A stretch of DNA of 64,000 bases, taken from NCBI RefSeq assembly GCF_012927105.1, contig NZ_JABBFV010000013.1, positions 58,208 through 122,207 of the forward strand. Direction: 5' to 3'. This DNA is from Sphingobium psychrophilum (GTDB lineage: Bacteria; Pseudomonadota; Alphaproteobacteria; Sphingomonadales; Sphingomonadaceae). The position numbers were made by a program, and so were the translations under genes. The notes beneath the pieces are model-generated. The model was not told the DNA's origin. It worked only from the letters and a program-made list of their open reading frames with translations, and searched no databases. How positions within the stretch are numbered: the stretch's first letter is position 1; the number at the start of each line of letters is the position of its first letter. Positions 36,691 through 48,573 of the stretch are shown here, in pieces.

Positions 36691-38027
36691 CCGATTTGCC
36701 GCAGCGCCTGGGCGAAATCGGCGATCAGATCGTCAGCATCTTCGCAGCCGATCGAAATGCGCACCATATTGTCGCCGATGCCCAGCGCCTTCTTGCGCTC
36801 GGCCGGCACGGACAGGTGGGTCATCGCGGCGGGATGGCTGGCCAGCGTCTCGGTCCCGCCCAGGCTGACCGCCAGCTTGGCGATCTTCAGCGCGTCGAGG
36901 AACGCGAAGGCTTCCGCCTCGCCACCCTTCAGATAGAGCGAGAAGGTCGATCCCGCGCCGGTGCAATGGCGGCGATAGATATCGGCCTGCCGCTCGGTTT
37001 CGGGAAAGCCCAGATAGACCACCTTCTCCACCTGCGGCTGGTCCTTGAGCCAGGTGCAGACCGTCTCCGCATTCTCGCCCGCCCGGCTCATCCGCAACTC
37101 CAGCGTTTCCAGCGACCGTAGCAGCATCCAGGCGCTATGAGGGTCGAGGATCGTGCCGATCGTGTTACGCATCAGCCGGATGGTGGTGATCAGCGCATTG
37201 GACCCCAACACCCCGCCCGCGACCAGATCGCTATGGCCGCCGGCATATTTGGTCAGGCTGTAGATGACGAGGTCTGCGCCATGGGCCAAGGGCTTCAGCC
37301 ACAATGGTCCCAGGAATGTATTGTCGATGGCGATCGGCGGGACATGCGCCTCACCCACGAACAGCGAGTCGCGCTGCGCAACCACCGCCTCCACATCGAC
37401 GAGCACGTTGGTCGGGTTGGCCGGGCTTTCAAGATAGAGCAGGGCGACGCGGCCCAGACCCTTGGCCTTTTCGATCACCGCGCCAATCTCCTCCTCGGTG
37501 GCACCAGCCGGGAAATCGACCCATTGCACCCCGAACTTTCCAAGGATGCGGCCGATCAGCGATTCGGTCGCGGCATAGAGCGGCGCTGAATGGACGATCA
37601 CGTCGCCCGGCTGCACCAGCGCCAGCAATGTGGTGGCGATCGCCGACATGCCGCTGGAAAAGAGCAAGGCATCTTCCGCCTCCTCCCACACCGAAAGCCG
37701 ATCCTCGCAAATCTCCTGATTGGGGCCGTTGAAGCGGGAATAGACCAGCCCTTCCGATCCGCCGGGCCGGATGCCAGTCACGCCTTCGAAATGGCGCTTG
37801 CCCGCGGCGGCGCTTTCGAAGGCGAAGGTGGAGGTGAGGAAGATGGGCGGCTTGAGCGAGCCTTCCGACAGGGTCGGGTCATAACCATGGCCCATCATCA
37901 GTGTGGCGGGCTTCAGCTTACGGCCGTCAATCTCCATGATCGGGGCCTTGGGGCGGCGGCGGTTGCCAGGGGCTTCCACGCCGGTCAGGTCGGCTTCGGA
38001 CAGTTTAGGGGGCGTTTCGCCAGTCAT
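36687..38027 (-). CDS. Cystathionine gamma-synthase/methionine gamma-lyase family PLP enzyme
   Basis: A 446-residue Cys/Met-metabolism PLP enzyme. The internal aldimine lysine lies in YSLTKYAGGHSD (about 260-271). YSRFNGPN, SSGMSAIATTLL and the C-terminal SLGGTETLASHPA are family blocks. A 45-residue polar N-terminal extension is present. It could be a gamma-lyase or gamma-synthase; sequence alone does not decide. It is coupled to a 2-hydroxyacid dehydrogenase, which would suit reduction of the 2-oxo acid released by a lyase (inference). Confidence 0.86.
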   Translation of the reverse strand: MTGETPPKLSEADLTGVEAPGNRRRPKAPIMEIDGRKLKPATLMMGHGYDPTLSEGSLKPPIFLTSTFAFESAAAGKRHFEGVTGIRPGGSEGLVYSRFNGPNQEICEDRLSVWEEAEDALLFSSGMSAIATTLLALVQPGDVIVHSAPLYAATESLIGRILGKFGVQWVDFPAGATEEEIGAVIEKAKGLGRVALLYLESPANPTNVLVDVEAVVAQRDSLFVGEAHVPPIAIDNTFLGPLWLKPLAHGADLVIYSLTKYAGGHSDLVAGGVLGSNALITTIRLMRNTIGTILDPHSAWMLLRSLETLELRMSRAGENAETVCTWLKDQPQVEKVVYLGFPETERQADIYRRHCTGAGSTFSLYLKGGEAEAFAFLDALKIAKLAVSLGGTETLASHPAAMTHLSVPAERKKALGIGDNMVRISIGCEDADDLIADFAQALRQIG

Positions 38028-38168
38028 ATCGTTTCTCCTGCTGCGGCGGCGTCTGATGCGCCGCTGTCATGGGCAGGAGTGTAACGCAGGGCGGCAGCCG
38101 AGGGCCAGAGGCGCGCGTAAGATTATTTCTCGCCGCTATATGATTATTCCGACGGCTGGCGGCAAAGG

Positions 38169-38366
38169 TCAGGCGACCAGCCCTTCCTCGACCTCCACAT
38201 CGACCGGTGCCTGATCCTGCTCCACCGGCTTGTGCGGGATGCAAAAACGGCCGACCTGCAAAGTCTCGGCATAAAAGCCCCACCATTGCGTCCAGAACAT
38301 GGCCGGCATGAACCAGATGTCGAAAAAGACGTCCGGCATAGGCTGGGGGGTGATTTTCTCGGTCAT
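38169..38366 (-). CDS. Small Trp/Phe-rich protein of unknown function (65 aa)
   Basis: The start at ATG 38366 is preceded by GGAGAG at good spacing; a GTG six bases earlier is an alternative. The core is very aromatic (FFDIWFMPAMFWTQWWGFY, roughly residues 12-30), followed by a short acidic tail. It could be a single membrane-associated helix. I do not recognise a family. It lies 141 bases upstream of the PLP-enzyme gene on the same strand and diverges from the helicase gene. Confidence 0.6.
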   Translation of the reverse strand: MTEKITPQPMPDVFFDIWFMPAMFWTQWWGFYAETLQVGRFCIPHKPVEQDQAPVDVEVEEGLVA

Positions 38367-38449
38367 GGCCACTCTCCATGCGCTGTGCCGCGCGACACCC
38401 TATACGCACGATCCCCTATGGAGTTGCGCGGTTCGGAAGGAAGATGCCT

Positions 38450-40948
38450 ATGTCTATCATGGCCGCAACGCCATGGCAAAGCGCAGACGGTGACAGCGGC
38501 ACGATGGCCCCCTACATCTCCACTATGCCGCTTGCCCTTCCCGCCATTATCGAAAGCTGGTTTGCGTCGCGCGGCTGGCGGCCGCGACGGCACCAGATGG
38601 ATATGCTGGCGGCGGCGGCGCGGGGCGATCATGCCTTGCTGGTCGCGCCGACCGGAGCGGGCAAGACGCTGGCGGGTTTCCTGCCGACCCTCTCCGATCT
38701 GATCGCCCATCCGACCGACCGGTTGCACACCCTGTATGTCTCGCCCCTGAAGGCGCTGGCGGTCGATGTCCGCCGCAACCTGCTGACCCCGATCGAGGAA
38801 ATGGGTTTGGCCGTCAGCGTGGAGACGCGCACTGGCGACACCCCGTCCGATCGCAAGGCGCGCCAGCGGGTGCGTCCGCCGCACATCCTGCTGACCACGC
38901 CCGAATCGCTGTCGCTGCTGCTCAGCTATCCCGACGCCGCTTTGCTCTTCTCGGACCTGCGGACCGTGATTGTCGATGAGGTCCACGCCTTCGCCACGCA
39001 GAAGCGCGGCGACCTGCTCAACCTGTCCATGGCGCGCTTGCAGGCGATCAATCCCGCGCTGCGGCGTGTCGCCCTGTCCGCGACGGTCGCCGATATCGAT
39101 GCCTATCGCGCCTGGCTCGCGCCCGATGGCGACATCGACACCGTGATCCCGGTGCTGGGCGAAGCGGGGGCGGAGCCGAATGTCGCCATCCTGATCCCCG
39201 AAGGCCGCGTCCCCTGGTCCGGCCATTCGGGCAAATATGCTGCGAAACAGGTGATGGCGGAGATTGAGGCGCGGCAGACCACGCTGGTCTTTTGCAACAC
39301 CCGCGGCCTGGCTGAACTCATCTTTCAGGAACTCTGGTCCGCCAACGATGCGAACCTGCCGATCGCCATCCACCATGGCAGCCTGTCGATCGAGGCGCGG
39401 CGGAAGGTCGAATCGGCGATGGCGGCGGGCAAATTGCGCGCGCTGGTCGCGACCGCCAGCCTCGACCTTGGCGTCGATTGGGGCAATGTCGATTGCGTGA
39501 TCCAGATGGGCGCGCCCAAGGGCAGCTCGCGCCTGCTCCAGCGTATCGGCCGCGCCAATCACCGGCTGGATCAAGCCAGCGAGGCGATAGTGATCCCCGG
39601 CAACCGCTTCGAATATCTGGAGGCGCGCGCCGCTCTCGACGCCGTCGAGGCGAGGGAGCGCGACGCCGATGATTTCCGCGTCGGCAGCCTGGACGTGCTG
39701 GCCCAGCATGTCATGGGCCTGGCCTGCGCCGGGCCGTTCCGGGCGGAGGAACTGCTGGAGGAAGTGCGATCCGCCACGCCCTATAGTGGCCTGACCGCCG
39801 AAGCATTCGACCATGTGCTGCACTTTATCGAGGGCGGCGGCTATGCCCTGCGCGCCTATGACCGGTTCAAACGGCTGACGCAGGACGTTGATGGCCAAGG
39901 CAATGTGCTTTGGCGCGTCTCCCACCCCCGGTTCATCCAGCAGCATCGCCTGAACGCCGGCATCATCGTCGATCAACCGGCGCTGGCCGTGCGCTTCGCC
40001 AATGGGCGTAAGCTGGGCACGGTGGAGGAAGGCTTCGCCGCGCAGCTCCGCCCCGGCGACAGTTTCTTCTTTTCCGGCATGGCGCTGGAAGTGGTGCGGA
40101 TGGACACATCCGACCTCACCGTCCGGGCGACATCGAAACAGGCGCGCATCCCCAGTTGGGGCGGATCACGCATGGCCATGTCCACCCGTCTCGCGGACCG
40201 GGTGCGGCATTTCCTGGCCGAACCGCAGGAGTGGCACCGCTTCCCGCCCGATGTGCGCGAATGGCTGGAGATGCAGAAACTGCGCTCCGCTTTGCCCCAG
40301 CCCGGCCAACTGCTGATCGAGACCTTCCCGCATGAAGGGCGCCATTATCTCGTCTGTTATAGTTTCGAGGGCTGGAACGCGCATCAGTCGCTCGGCATGT
40401 TGCTCACCCGCCGCATGGAGAGCCAGGGGCTGATGCCTTTGGGCTTCGTCGCCAACGACTATGCGCTGGCGGTCTATGGCCTGAAACCGATCACCGACCC
40501 GCAAAGCCTGTTTTCCGCCGATATTCTCGATCATGAATTTGTCGACTGGGTCGAACAGTCGAGCCTCCTGAAGCGCGCTTTCCGCGACGTCGCGGTGATT
40601 GCCGGCCTGATCGAGCGCCAGCATCCCGGCAAGCGCAAGACCGGGCGGCAGGTCACCTTCTCCACCGACCTGATCTACGACGTGCTGCGCAAATATCAGC
40701 CCGATCATCTGCTGCTGAAGGCTGCCTGGGCCGATGCGCGCGCGCGGATGACCGATGTCGGGCGGCTGGGCGACCTGATCGATCGGGCTGCGACGACGAT
40801 GCTGCATGTCACGCTGGAGCGGGTCAGTCCGCTCGCCGTGCCGGTGCTGATCCTGATTGGCCGCGAGCATGTGGCGCAGACGGCGGCTGAAGATGCGCTT
40901 TTGATCGAGGCCGAAGCGCTGGTCGCCGAAGCGATGCGCGCCGACTGA
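38450..40948 (+). CDS. Ligase-associated DEXH-box (Lhr-type) helicase
   Basis: About 832 residues from ATG 38450, chosen because AAGGA lies eight bases upstream; other in-frame ATGs exist. Helicase motifs are APTGAGKT (66-73), TTPESLSLLL, VDEVHAF (motif II), SATVAD (III), GSSRLLQRIGRANHR (VI) and a long Lhr-type C-terminal domain. It belongs to the helicases that normally accompany an ATP-dependent DNA ligase, an exonuclease and PdeM in DNA damage response. Neither ligase nor exonuclease is beside it here. It is convergent with the DJ-1 gene. Confidence 0.9.
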   Translation: MSIMAATPWQSADGDSGTMAPYISTMPLALPAIIESWFASRGWRPRRHQMDMLAAAARGDHALLVAPTGAGKTLAGFLPTLSDLIAHPTDRLHTLYVSPLKALAVDVRRNLLTPIEEMGLAVSVETRTGDTPSDRKARQRVRPPHILLTTPESLSLLLSYPDAALLFSDLRTVIVDEVHAFATQKRGDLLNLSMARLQAINPALRRVALSATVADIDAYRAWLAPDGDIDTVIPVLGEAGAEPNVAILIPEGRVPWSGHSGKYAAKQVMAEIEARQTTLVFCNTRGLAELIFQELWSANDANLPIAIHHGSLSIEARRKVESAMAAGKLRALVATASLDLGVDWGNVDCVIQMGAPKGSSRLLQRIGRANHRLDQASEAIVIPGNRFEYLEARAALDAVEARERDADDFRVGSLDVLAQHVMGLACAGPFRAEELLEEVRSATPYSGLTAEAFDHVLHFIEGGGYALRAYDRFKRLTQDVDGQGNVLWRVSHPRFIQQHRLNAGIIVDQPALAVRFANGRKLGTVEEGFAAQLRPGDSFFFSGMALEVVRMDTSDLTVRATSKQARIPSWGGSRMAMSTRLADRVRHFLAEPQEWHRFPPDVREWLEMQKLRSALPQPGQLLIETFPHEGRHYLVCYSFEGWNAHQSLGMLLTRRMESQGLMPLGFVANDYALAVYGLKPITDPQSLFSADILDHEFVDWVEQSSLLKRAFRDVAVIAGLIERQHPGKRKTGRQVTFSTDLIYDVLRKYQPDHLLLKAAWADARARMTDVGRLGDLIDRAATTMLHVTLERVSPLAVPVLILIGREHVAQTAAEDALLIEAEALVAEAMRAD

Positions 40949-40951
40949 TCC

Positions 40952-41686
40952 TCAGCTGCCCAGGCCGTTCATCGCCGCAAACGGATCGTCGGTCGCATCC
41001 TCGTTCCAGCGATATTCGGCGCGATGTGCGACCCAATGCGCCATGTCCTTGCCATAGAGTTTGGCGATCAGGGCCAGCGCCATGTCGGTCCCGGCCGAAA
41101 TGCCAGAAGAGGAGATATATTTCCCATCCTCCACCCACCGCGCTTGCGGCACCCACATGACCTTTGCACCCTGCGCCGTGGCCCATTTCCAGGCCATTTT
41201 GTTGCTGGTGGCCTTCACCCCGCCGATCAGGCCGGTCTTGGCCAGCAGCCCCGATCCGGTACAGATGGTGGCGACCTGCGGCGTGGCCTGTGCGATATCC
41301 TTGATCGCGGCCATGAAGGCGGGGTTATGCACCTCCCGCCGCGTACCCATGCCGCCGGGAATCATCAGGATGTCGAGCTTGGGCGCATCGGCAAAGCCGA
41401 AATCAGCGATCGTGGCCGGCCCTGCGCCGCTCTTAACTGGCCCGGCTTTCTGCGCGATCATCACGATCTCGATCCGGTCTTTCAGCATCCCGAACATTTC
41501 CAGCGGACCGAAAACGTCCAGCAGTTCGAAGCCGTCGAACACTACCATGCCCAGGATTGTCTTCGGCCCGCTGGGCGGGACGGGCGGTTTCAGGGATAGC
41601 TGCGCCGCCGCGCCGCTGGACACAGTCAGCGTGGACAGGGCGGCGGCGGCAATCAGCAGGGCGCGGCGGGACGTATCAGTGGTCAT
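40952..41686 (-). CDS. Exported DJ-1/PfpI family protein
   Basis: A 244-residue DJ-1/ThiJ/PfpI fold protein related to isonitrile-hydratase-like members. ATG 41686 follows AAGGGA at good spacing and begins a Tat-like signal (TSRRALLIAAAAL... GAAA). The domain keeps FDGFELLDVFGPLEMF, GGMGTRREV and the nucleophile elbow ATICTGSGLLA (Cys at about 147). The biochemical activity is unknown. It is the last gene of the gyrB-tag operon direction, 40 bases after the preceding gene. Confidence 0.85.
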   Translation of the reverse strand: MTTDTSRRALLIAAAALSTLTVSSGAAAQLSLKPPVPPSGPKTILGMVVFDGFELLDVFGPLEMFGMLKDRIEIVMIAQKAGPVKSGAGPATIADFGFADAPKLDILMIPGGMGTRREVHNPAFMAAIKDIAQATPQVATICTGSGLLAKTGLIGGVKATSNKMAWKWATAQGAKVMWVPQARWVEDGKYISSSGISAGTDMALALIAKLYGKDMAHWVAHRAEYRWNEDATDDPFAAMNGLGS

Positions 41687-41726
41687 CGTAATTCCCTTCA
41701 AAGGGGCGGGCGAACTGGGATAACGA

Positions 41727-42235
41727 TCAGGGCACCTCTTCCCGCATGGCGTCCCGCTCGCCGCCACAGCCTTTTAACGTCCCTTCGCCAAACGCCACCT
41801 GCACCCGGTCGGACCAGATCGCATCGCTCATCCCGTCGCTGCATGGCCCCGGCGTCAGCGTCATCGCGAAACCCTCGCCCTGATAGCGCACGGCCTTGTC
41901 GTCCCCGTCAGCGCGCACGGCAAAGCGCAGCGGCACCTGGTCCGGCCGCTCCAGCGTGGCCGTCGATCCCCGGATGGTCACCGCCCAGAAAGGTTCGGTG
42001 CCGATCGCGCGATAATCGGGGGGCGCTGGGCGCGGCGGAGGTGTTTCACGTGAAACCAAAGGCTTGGGCGGCGTCGGGTACGGCGGCGCCGCCGCTACCG
42101 CTGCGTTGGCGGTGCTGTTCGTATCGACCGGCGTGGCGATCGCGGTCGTCGGCGCAGGCTGCGTCTGATTCGCGGCCGTTTCCCCGTCCCCGCAACCATA
42201 GAGCAGGGCGACGGGGATAAGCAGGCGCACCGCTT

Positions 42236-42239
<4 letters not shown>
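41727..42239 (-). CDS. Putative lipoprotein (COG3650-like)
   Basis: 170 residues, GTG start overlapping the tag stop (GTGA). A short signal ends in LLYGC (lipid-anchor Cys16), followed by a Pro/Thr/Ala-rich linker (about 20-75) and a domain beginning GTEPFWAVTI that is typical of COG3650 membrane-associated lipoproteins. The function is unknown. A parS-like site (15/16) is written into the linker codons for VSRET. Confidence 0.75.
42042..42057. promoter_or_regulatory. parS-like site 5 (15/16)
   Basis: TGTTTCACGTGAAACC lies inside the lipoprotein gene between tag and the DJ-1 gene. It differs from the ParB consensus only at the last base and is 25 kb from parB. Confidence 0.75.
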
Positions 42240-45332
<3,093 letters not shown>

Positions 45333-45388
45333 CTAAAGCAAAACATGGCGGCTTCCGCTTGGGTCCGCCGGGGTCTATCACGGCTTTC

Positions 45389-45883
45389 ATGCGCATCGTC
45401 CCTCTCCTCCTGCTGCCCTTGCTGTTGCCGCTTGGCGCCTGCTCGAAAAGCAACGACGTCTATGAAGAATTACCCAACAGTTCGCTCGCCGGTGCCCCCC
45501 GCGCGGAGGTGCCCGAAACCCGCATGGACGCGCCCGTCGCGCGCCCGGTGACGATCGGCGAGGATGGCCCGCGGATGGATGCCTGCGGTGGGTTGGGACG
45601 GGTGACGCGCAGCGGGGCAAGCGGTCTTCCTGTACTCGCCGCGCCCTTTAACGACGCAAAGACATTGGGGCCACTTTACGACGGGCAGCGCGTCTATATC
45701 TGCGCCCGCACCCTCGACCAAAAATGGCTGGGCGTGGTGGTGCTGCCTGTGCCAGCGACCGGCGAAGCGCCGCCGACGGCCGATTGCGGCGTCGCGTCCC
45801 CTGTGGAACGCAAGCAACCCTATGTCGGCCCCTGCGCCAGCGGCTGGGTCGCCAGCGCCTATGTCCAGCTGATCGCGGGTTAG
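45389..45883 (+). CDS. Putative SH3-like lipoprotein
   Basis: 164 residues from ATG 45389. The signal peptide (MRIVPLLLLPLLLPLGAC) ends in lipid-anchor Cys18. The C-terminal part (about 78-164, GLPVLAAPFNDAKTLGPLYDGQRVYIC and CASGWVASAYVQLIAG) resembles a bacterial SH3b fold with four cysteines. The function is unknown, and envelope location is inferred. Its TAG stop is formed by the first bases of the MITE-like element that follows. Confidence 0.75.
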   Translation: MRIVPLLLLPLLLPLGACSKSNDVYEELPNSSLAGAPRAEVPETRMDAPVARPVTIGEDGPRMDACGGLGRVTRSGASGLPVLAAPFNDAKTLGPLYDGQRVYICARTLDQKWLGVVVLPVPATGEAPPTADCGVASPVERKQPYVGPCASGWVASAYVQLIAG

Positions 45884-46062
45884 GGTGCAGGCCCATAAAT
45901 TACGAGGATCGAGACAATCCTGCCCCAAAGGGGTGGGACGAAAATGGCCGGTGGAGCGGTCGAACGCTTGCAAGATAGTCCCGCTATCTCGCGGCGCGCT
46001 CTCCCTCCCACCAGCCATTTTCGTCTCCATCTCGACCTCGTAATTTATGGGCCTGCACCCTA
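45881..46062. mobile_element. MITE-like palindromic element (182 bp, 27-bp perfect terminal repeats)
   Basis: The ends 45881-45907 and 46036-46062 are exact 27-base reverse complements (TAGGGTGCAGGCC outward), each beginning with TA, consistent with a TA target of Tc1/mariner or IS630-type elements. Further in, CGAAAATGGCCGGTGG and CCACCAGCCATTTTCG are also inverted. No transposase is encoded. It exactly fills the gap between two convergent genes and supplies both stop codons. Confidence 0.65.
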
Positions 46063-46566
46063 AACTCCGCCCAGAAAATCCATCTTGCCCACCGGCACGC
46101 CCGCCTGGCGCAGCAGCGCATAAGTGATCGTCAGGTGGAAATAGAAATTGGGCAAGGAAAAGGTCTGCACATGGCTGCGGCCGGTGAAGGGAATCTCGCC
46201 GCCAGGTATCTTGAGCACCACGGTCGCATCCTCGCGCCCGTCGATTGTCTCGCGCGGCACCGCTTCCAGCAGGGCGATCGTCTTGGCGATGCGCGCCTGC
46301 AACTGCGCGAACGTCTGTTCATCGTCCGGCATTGCCACCGGCTCCAGCTCGCCCAGTCGCGTAACCGTGCCCTTGGCGGTGTCGCAGGCGAACTGCACCT
46401 GCGCCGTCAGCGGCTTCATGTCCGCGATCAGTTGCGCGCCGGTCAGCGTCGCCGGATCGATGCCCTGTTCGGCGGCATAAGCGGCACCCTTGTCGAGCAG
46501 GCCCGACAGCGCGGTCAACCCGCGGACGAACACGGGTATGGTCAGGTCGTATAATGTGGTCGCCAT
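46060..46566 (-). CDS. DUF1993 domain protein
   Basis: 168 residues from ATG 46566, chosen because AGAGGGGGA lies at good spacing upstream; a start 18 bases earlier overlaps the NHL gene stop. The all-helical pattern (PVFVRGLTALSGLLDKGAAYA; FPFTGR-like and SLPNFYFHLTITYALLRQAGVPVGK) fits DUF1993, a DinB-like four-helix fold. The function is unknown. Its last codon and stop abut the MITE-like element. Confidence 0.8.
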   Translation of the reverse strand: MATTLYDLTIPVFVRGLTALSGLLDKGAAYAAEQGIDPATLTGAQLIADMKPLTAQVQFACDTAKGTVTRLGELEPVAMPDDEQTFAQLQARIAKTIALLEAVPRETIDGREDATVVLKIPGGEIPFTGRSHVQTFSLPNFYFHLTITYALLRQAGVPVGKMDFLGGV

Positions 46567-46580
46567 CGGGCGTCCCCCTC

Positions 46581-47777
46581 TCATTGGATGCCGGTGAACA
46601 CCAGCTTCTGTACGCGCCGGCCGGTATTGACCTCGGTCGCATAGATATTGCCGTCGCTGTCGGTATCAATGCTGTGCAGCCAGGTAAATTGTCCCGCCTG
46701 CCGGCCGACCCGGCCAATCGCGCCCAGCACCTCATGCGTCTTGCGCAAGACTATCCAGATGCGCCCGTTCATCATGTCCGCGACATAAAGATAGGTCTGG
46801 TCGGGATCGGGCGAAAACGCGATGTCGGTCACCGTATGCGTGCCACCCGTCTCCGGCGCGATGGCGAGGTCGCGTATGAAGGTCAGGCCGCCATCCTTCT
46901 CTCGCTTGAACAACTGCGCGCGGTTGTTGTTGCGGTCGCAGACATAGACATGGCCGTCCCGTGTCGGCGCCACGCAATGCACGATGTCGGCGAAGGTCTG
47001 CGCCTTGGGATCGGCGATTTTGCTGGGGTCGACGGCATGGCTCTGGTCGAAATCGCCGCTCCGGGTGGGCGCGATCGGCGGCTTGCCATAGGCACCCCAG
47101 CGACCCTTATAGGCATTGCTCTGCGCGTCGAAGCCGATCACCCGGCGGTTCACATAGCCGTCGGATACCAGCACCATGCCGTCGGAATGATTGACGTCGG
47201 ACGGGTTGCCCAACTGGTCGGTCGCATCATTGCCGCCGGTTTTCTCGCGCTGGCCGAAGCGGCGGATATATTGGCCGTCCGCGCTATAATTCATGACGAC
47301 ATGGTCGCCCTTGCCATTGCCGCCGAACCAGACGGTGCCCGCCTTGTCGACGAAGATGCCGTGCAAGCTGGCTGGCCATTGGTTGACGCCATCGACCGTG
47401 GGCCCGCTCGCCGTGCCGCCCCAGCCGCCGATATAGCGGCCATCCTTGGCAAAGCGCACCACCGGCGGCGCGGGCTTGCAGCAGGCGGCGATCGGCGGGC
47501 TTTGCGCCAAGCCAGTATCGGTGTTGGTCAAGCTATGGGGCCGGTGCACGACCCAGACCGAATCGTCCGGTCCCACCGCCACGCCGCTCACCTGCCCCAG
47601 CAGCAGGTCGTCGGGCATGGCGGGCCAGGCGGCATCGACCTTGAACCGCGGCATTTTCGTGCCGACGGGCGCCACCTGTTCGAAGGCCAGCGGCGCGAGG
47701 GCCGATTCGGGCGCGGGTTGCGACGGGACTGCAGCGGTCAACGGCAGGAGCAGGGCGACGGCGAGGAAGGGGCGCAT
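46581..47777 (-). CDS. Exported NHL-repeat beta-propeller protein
   Basis: A 398-residue protein with a signal peptide (about 1-20) and NHL-type repeats (for example VSGVAVGPDDSVWVVHR, LHGIFVDKAGTVWFGG, VTDIAFSPDPDQTYLYVAD, LHSIDTDSDGNIYATE), forming a beta-propeller. Similar proteins include peptidyl-amidating-lyase-like and gluconolactonase-like propellers, but no catalytic set is evident. A CC pair occurs at about residue 99. It directly precedes the DUF1993 gene and is probably co-transcribed with it. Confidence 0.8.
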   Translation of the reverse strand: MRPFLAVALLLPLTAAVPSQPAPESALAPLAFEQVAPVGTKMPRFKVDAAWPAMPDDLLLGQVSGVAVGPDDSVWVVHRPHSLTNTDTGLAQSPPIAACCKPAPPVVRFAKDGRYIGGWGGTASGPTVDGVNQWPASLHGIFVDKAGTVWFGGNGKGDHVVMNYSADGQYIRRFGQREKTGGNDATDQLGNPSDVNHSDGMVLVSDGYVNRRVIGFDAQSNAYKGRWGAYGKPPIAPTRSGDFDQSHAVDPSKIADPKAQTFADIVHCVAPTRDGHVYVCDRNNNRAQLFKREKDGGLTFIRDLAIAPETGGTHTVTDIAFSPDPDQTYLYVADMMNGRIWIVLRKTHEVLGAIGRVGRQAGQFTWLHSIDTDSDGNIYATEVNTGRRVQKLVFTGIQ

Positions 47778-47917
47778 GGGGGGATGCTCCTTGATCGGGG
47801 GAGAAAGGCGCGGCGGATCATGCCTGTCTGCCTGGCCCGGTCAATGACTATGCGCCTTATTTTCAACGGAAAAAGGACCGGCCGATGCTTGGCGCATCGA
47901 CCAGTCAGGGGCCTCTG

Positions 47918-48529
47918 TCACGCTTGCGCCGGGCGCTCCACCTCGGCGATGCGGAAAAAGGGCAGCGCATGGTGGACGATCCAGCCGATCGTCGCGGCAT
48001 AGAGGATGGTGCCCACGCCCACCGTGCCGCCCAGCAGCCAGCCGATCGCCAGCACGCCGATCTCGATCCCGGTGCGCACCCATTTGACCGACCAGCCGGT
48101 CCGGCGGCACAGCCCCGTCATCAAACCGTCGCGCGGCCCCGGTCCCATCCCCGCGCCGATATAGGCGCCGCCGGCGATACCGTTCAGGATGATCCCCGCG
48201 ACCAGCCACGTCGCGCGCACCCACAAGCCTTCGGGCGTCGGCAGCAGCATCAGCGACAGGTCCACCGCGGTCCCGATCACCAGGATGTTGGCGATCGTGC
48301 CGATCCCCGGCCGTTGCCGCAGCGGCCACCACAGCAGCAGCACGAGCGCGCCGATCAGGTTGACGGTCATGCCGAAACTGAGGCCCATTTTCGGCGCAAG
48401 CCCCTGGTGCAGCACATCCCAGGGATCGAGCCCCAGATTGGCGCGCAGCATCAGCGCCATGGAAAAACCGTAGAGGCACAGGCCCCAAAAGAGCTGCCAA
48501 AAACGGAGGGCGTAACGGTGGTTGGTCAT
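47918..48529 (-). CDS. yczE: YczE-type membrane protein
   Basis: A 203-residue integral membrane protein with five or so helices, matching the YczE/YyaS/YitT group. The N-terminal segment RFWQLFWGLCLYGFSMAL and the block LRANLGLDPWDVLHQG are typical. YczE genes are usually divergent from a MocR-type regulator, as here. The transported molecule is unknown, and the pairing suggests vitamin B6 or an amine. Confidence 0.83.
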   Translation of the reverse strand: MTNHRYALRFWQLFWGLCLYGFSMALMLRANLGLDPWDVLHQGLAPKMGLSFGMTVNLIGALVLLLWWPLRQRPGIGTIANILVIGTAVDLSLMLLPTPEGLWVRATWLVAGIILNGIAGGAYIGAGMGPGPRDGLMTGLCRRTGWSVKWVRTGIEIGVLAIGWLLGGTVGVGTILYAATIGWIVHHALPFFRIAEVERPAQA

Positions 48530-48548
48530 GCCATGCTAATTCGACGCA

Positions 48549-48573
48549 ACTGGCCTTTTCAAAAAGGACCAGT
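48549..48573. promoter_or_regulatory. Candidate MocR/YczR operator palindrome
   Basis: A 25-base imperfect palindrome, ACTGGCCTTTT followed by AAAAGGACCAGT, is centred at 48561 in the gap between the divergent yczE and MocR-type genes. Position and symmetry suggest the binding site of the regulator, or overlapping promoters. Confidence 0.6.

Noticed and set aside
38028..38168. SAM-II-type riboswitch before the PLP-enzyme gene
   Set aside because: I could not find its conserved pseudoknot segments; the gap shows only weak inverted repeats.
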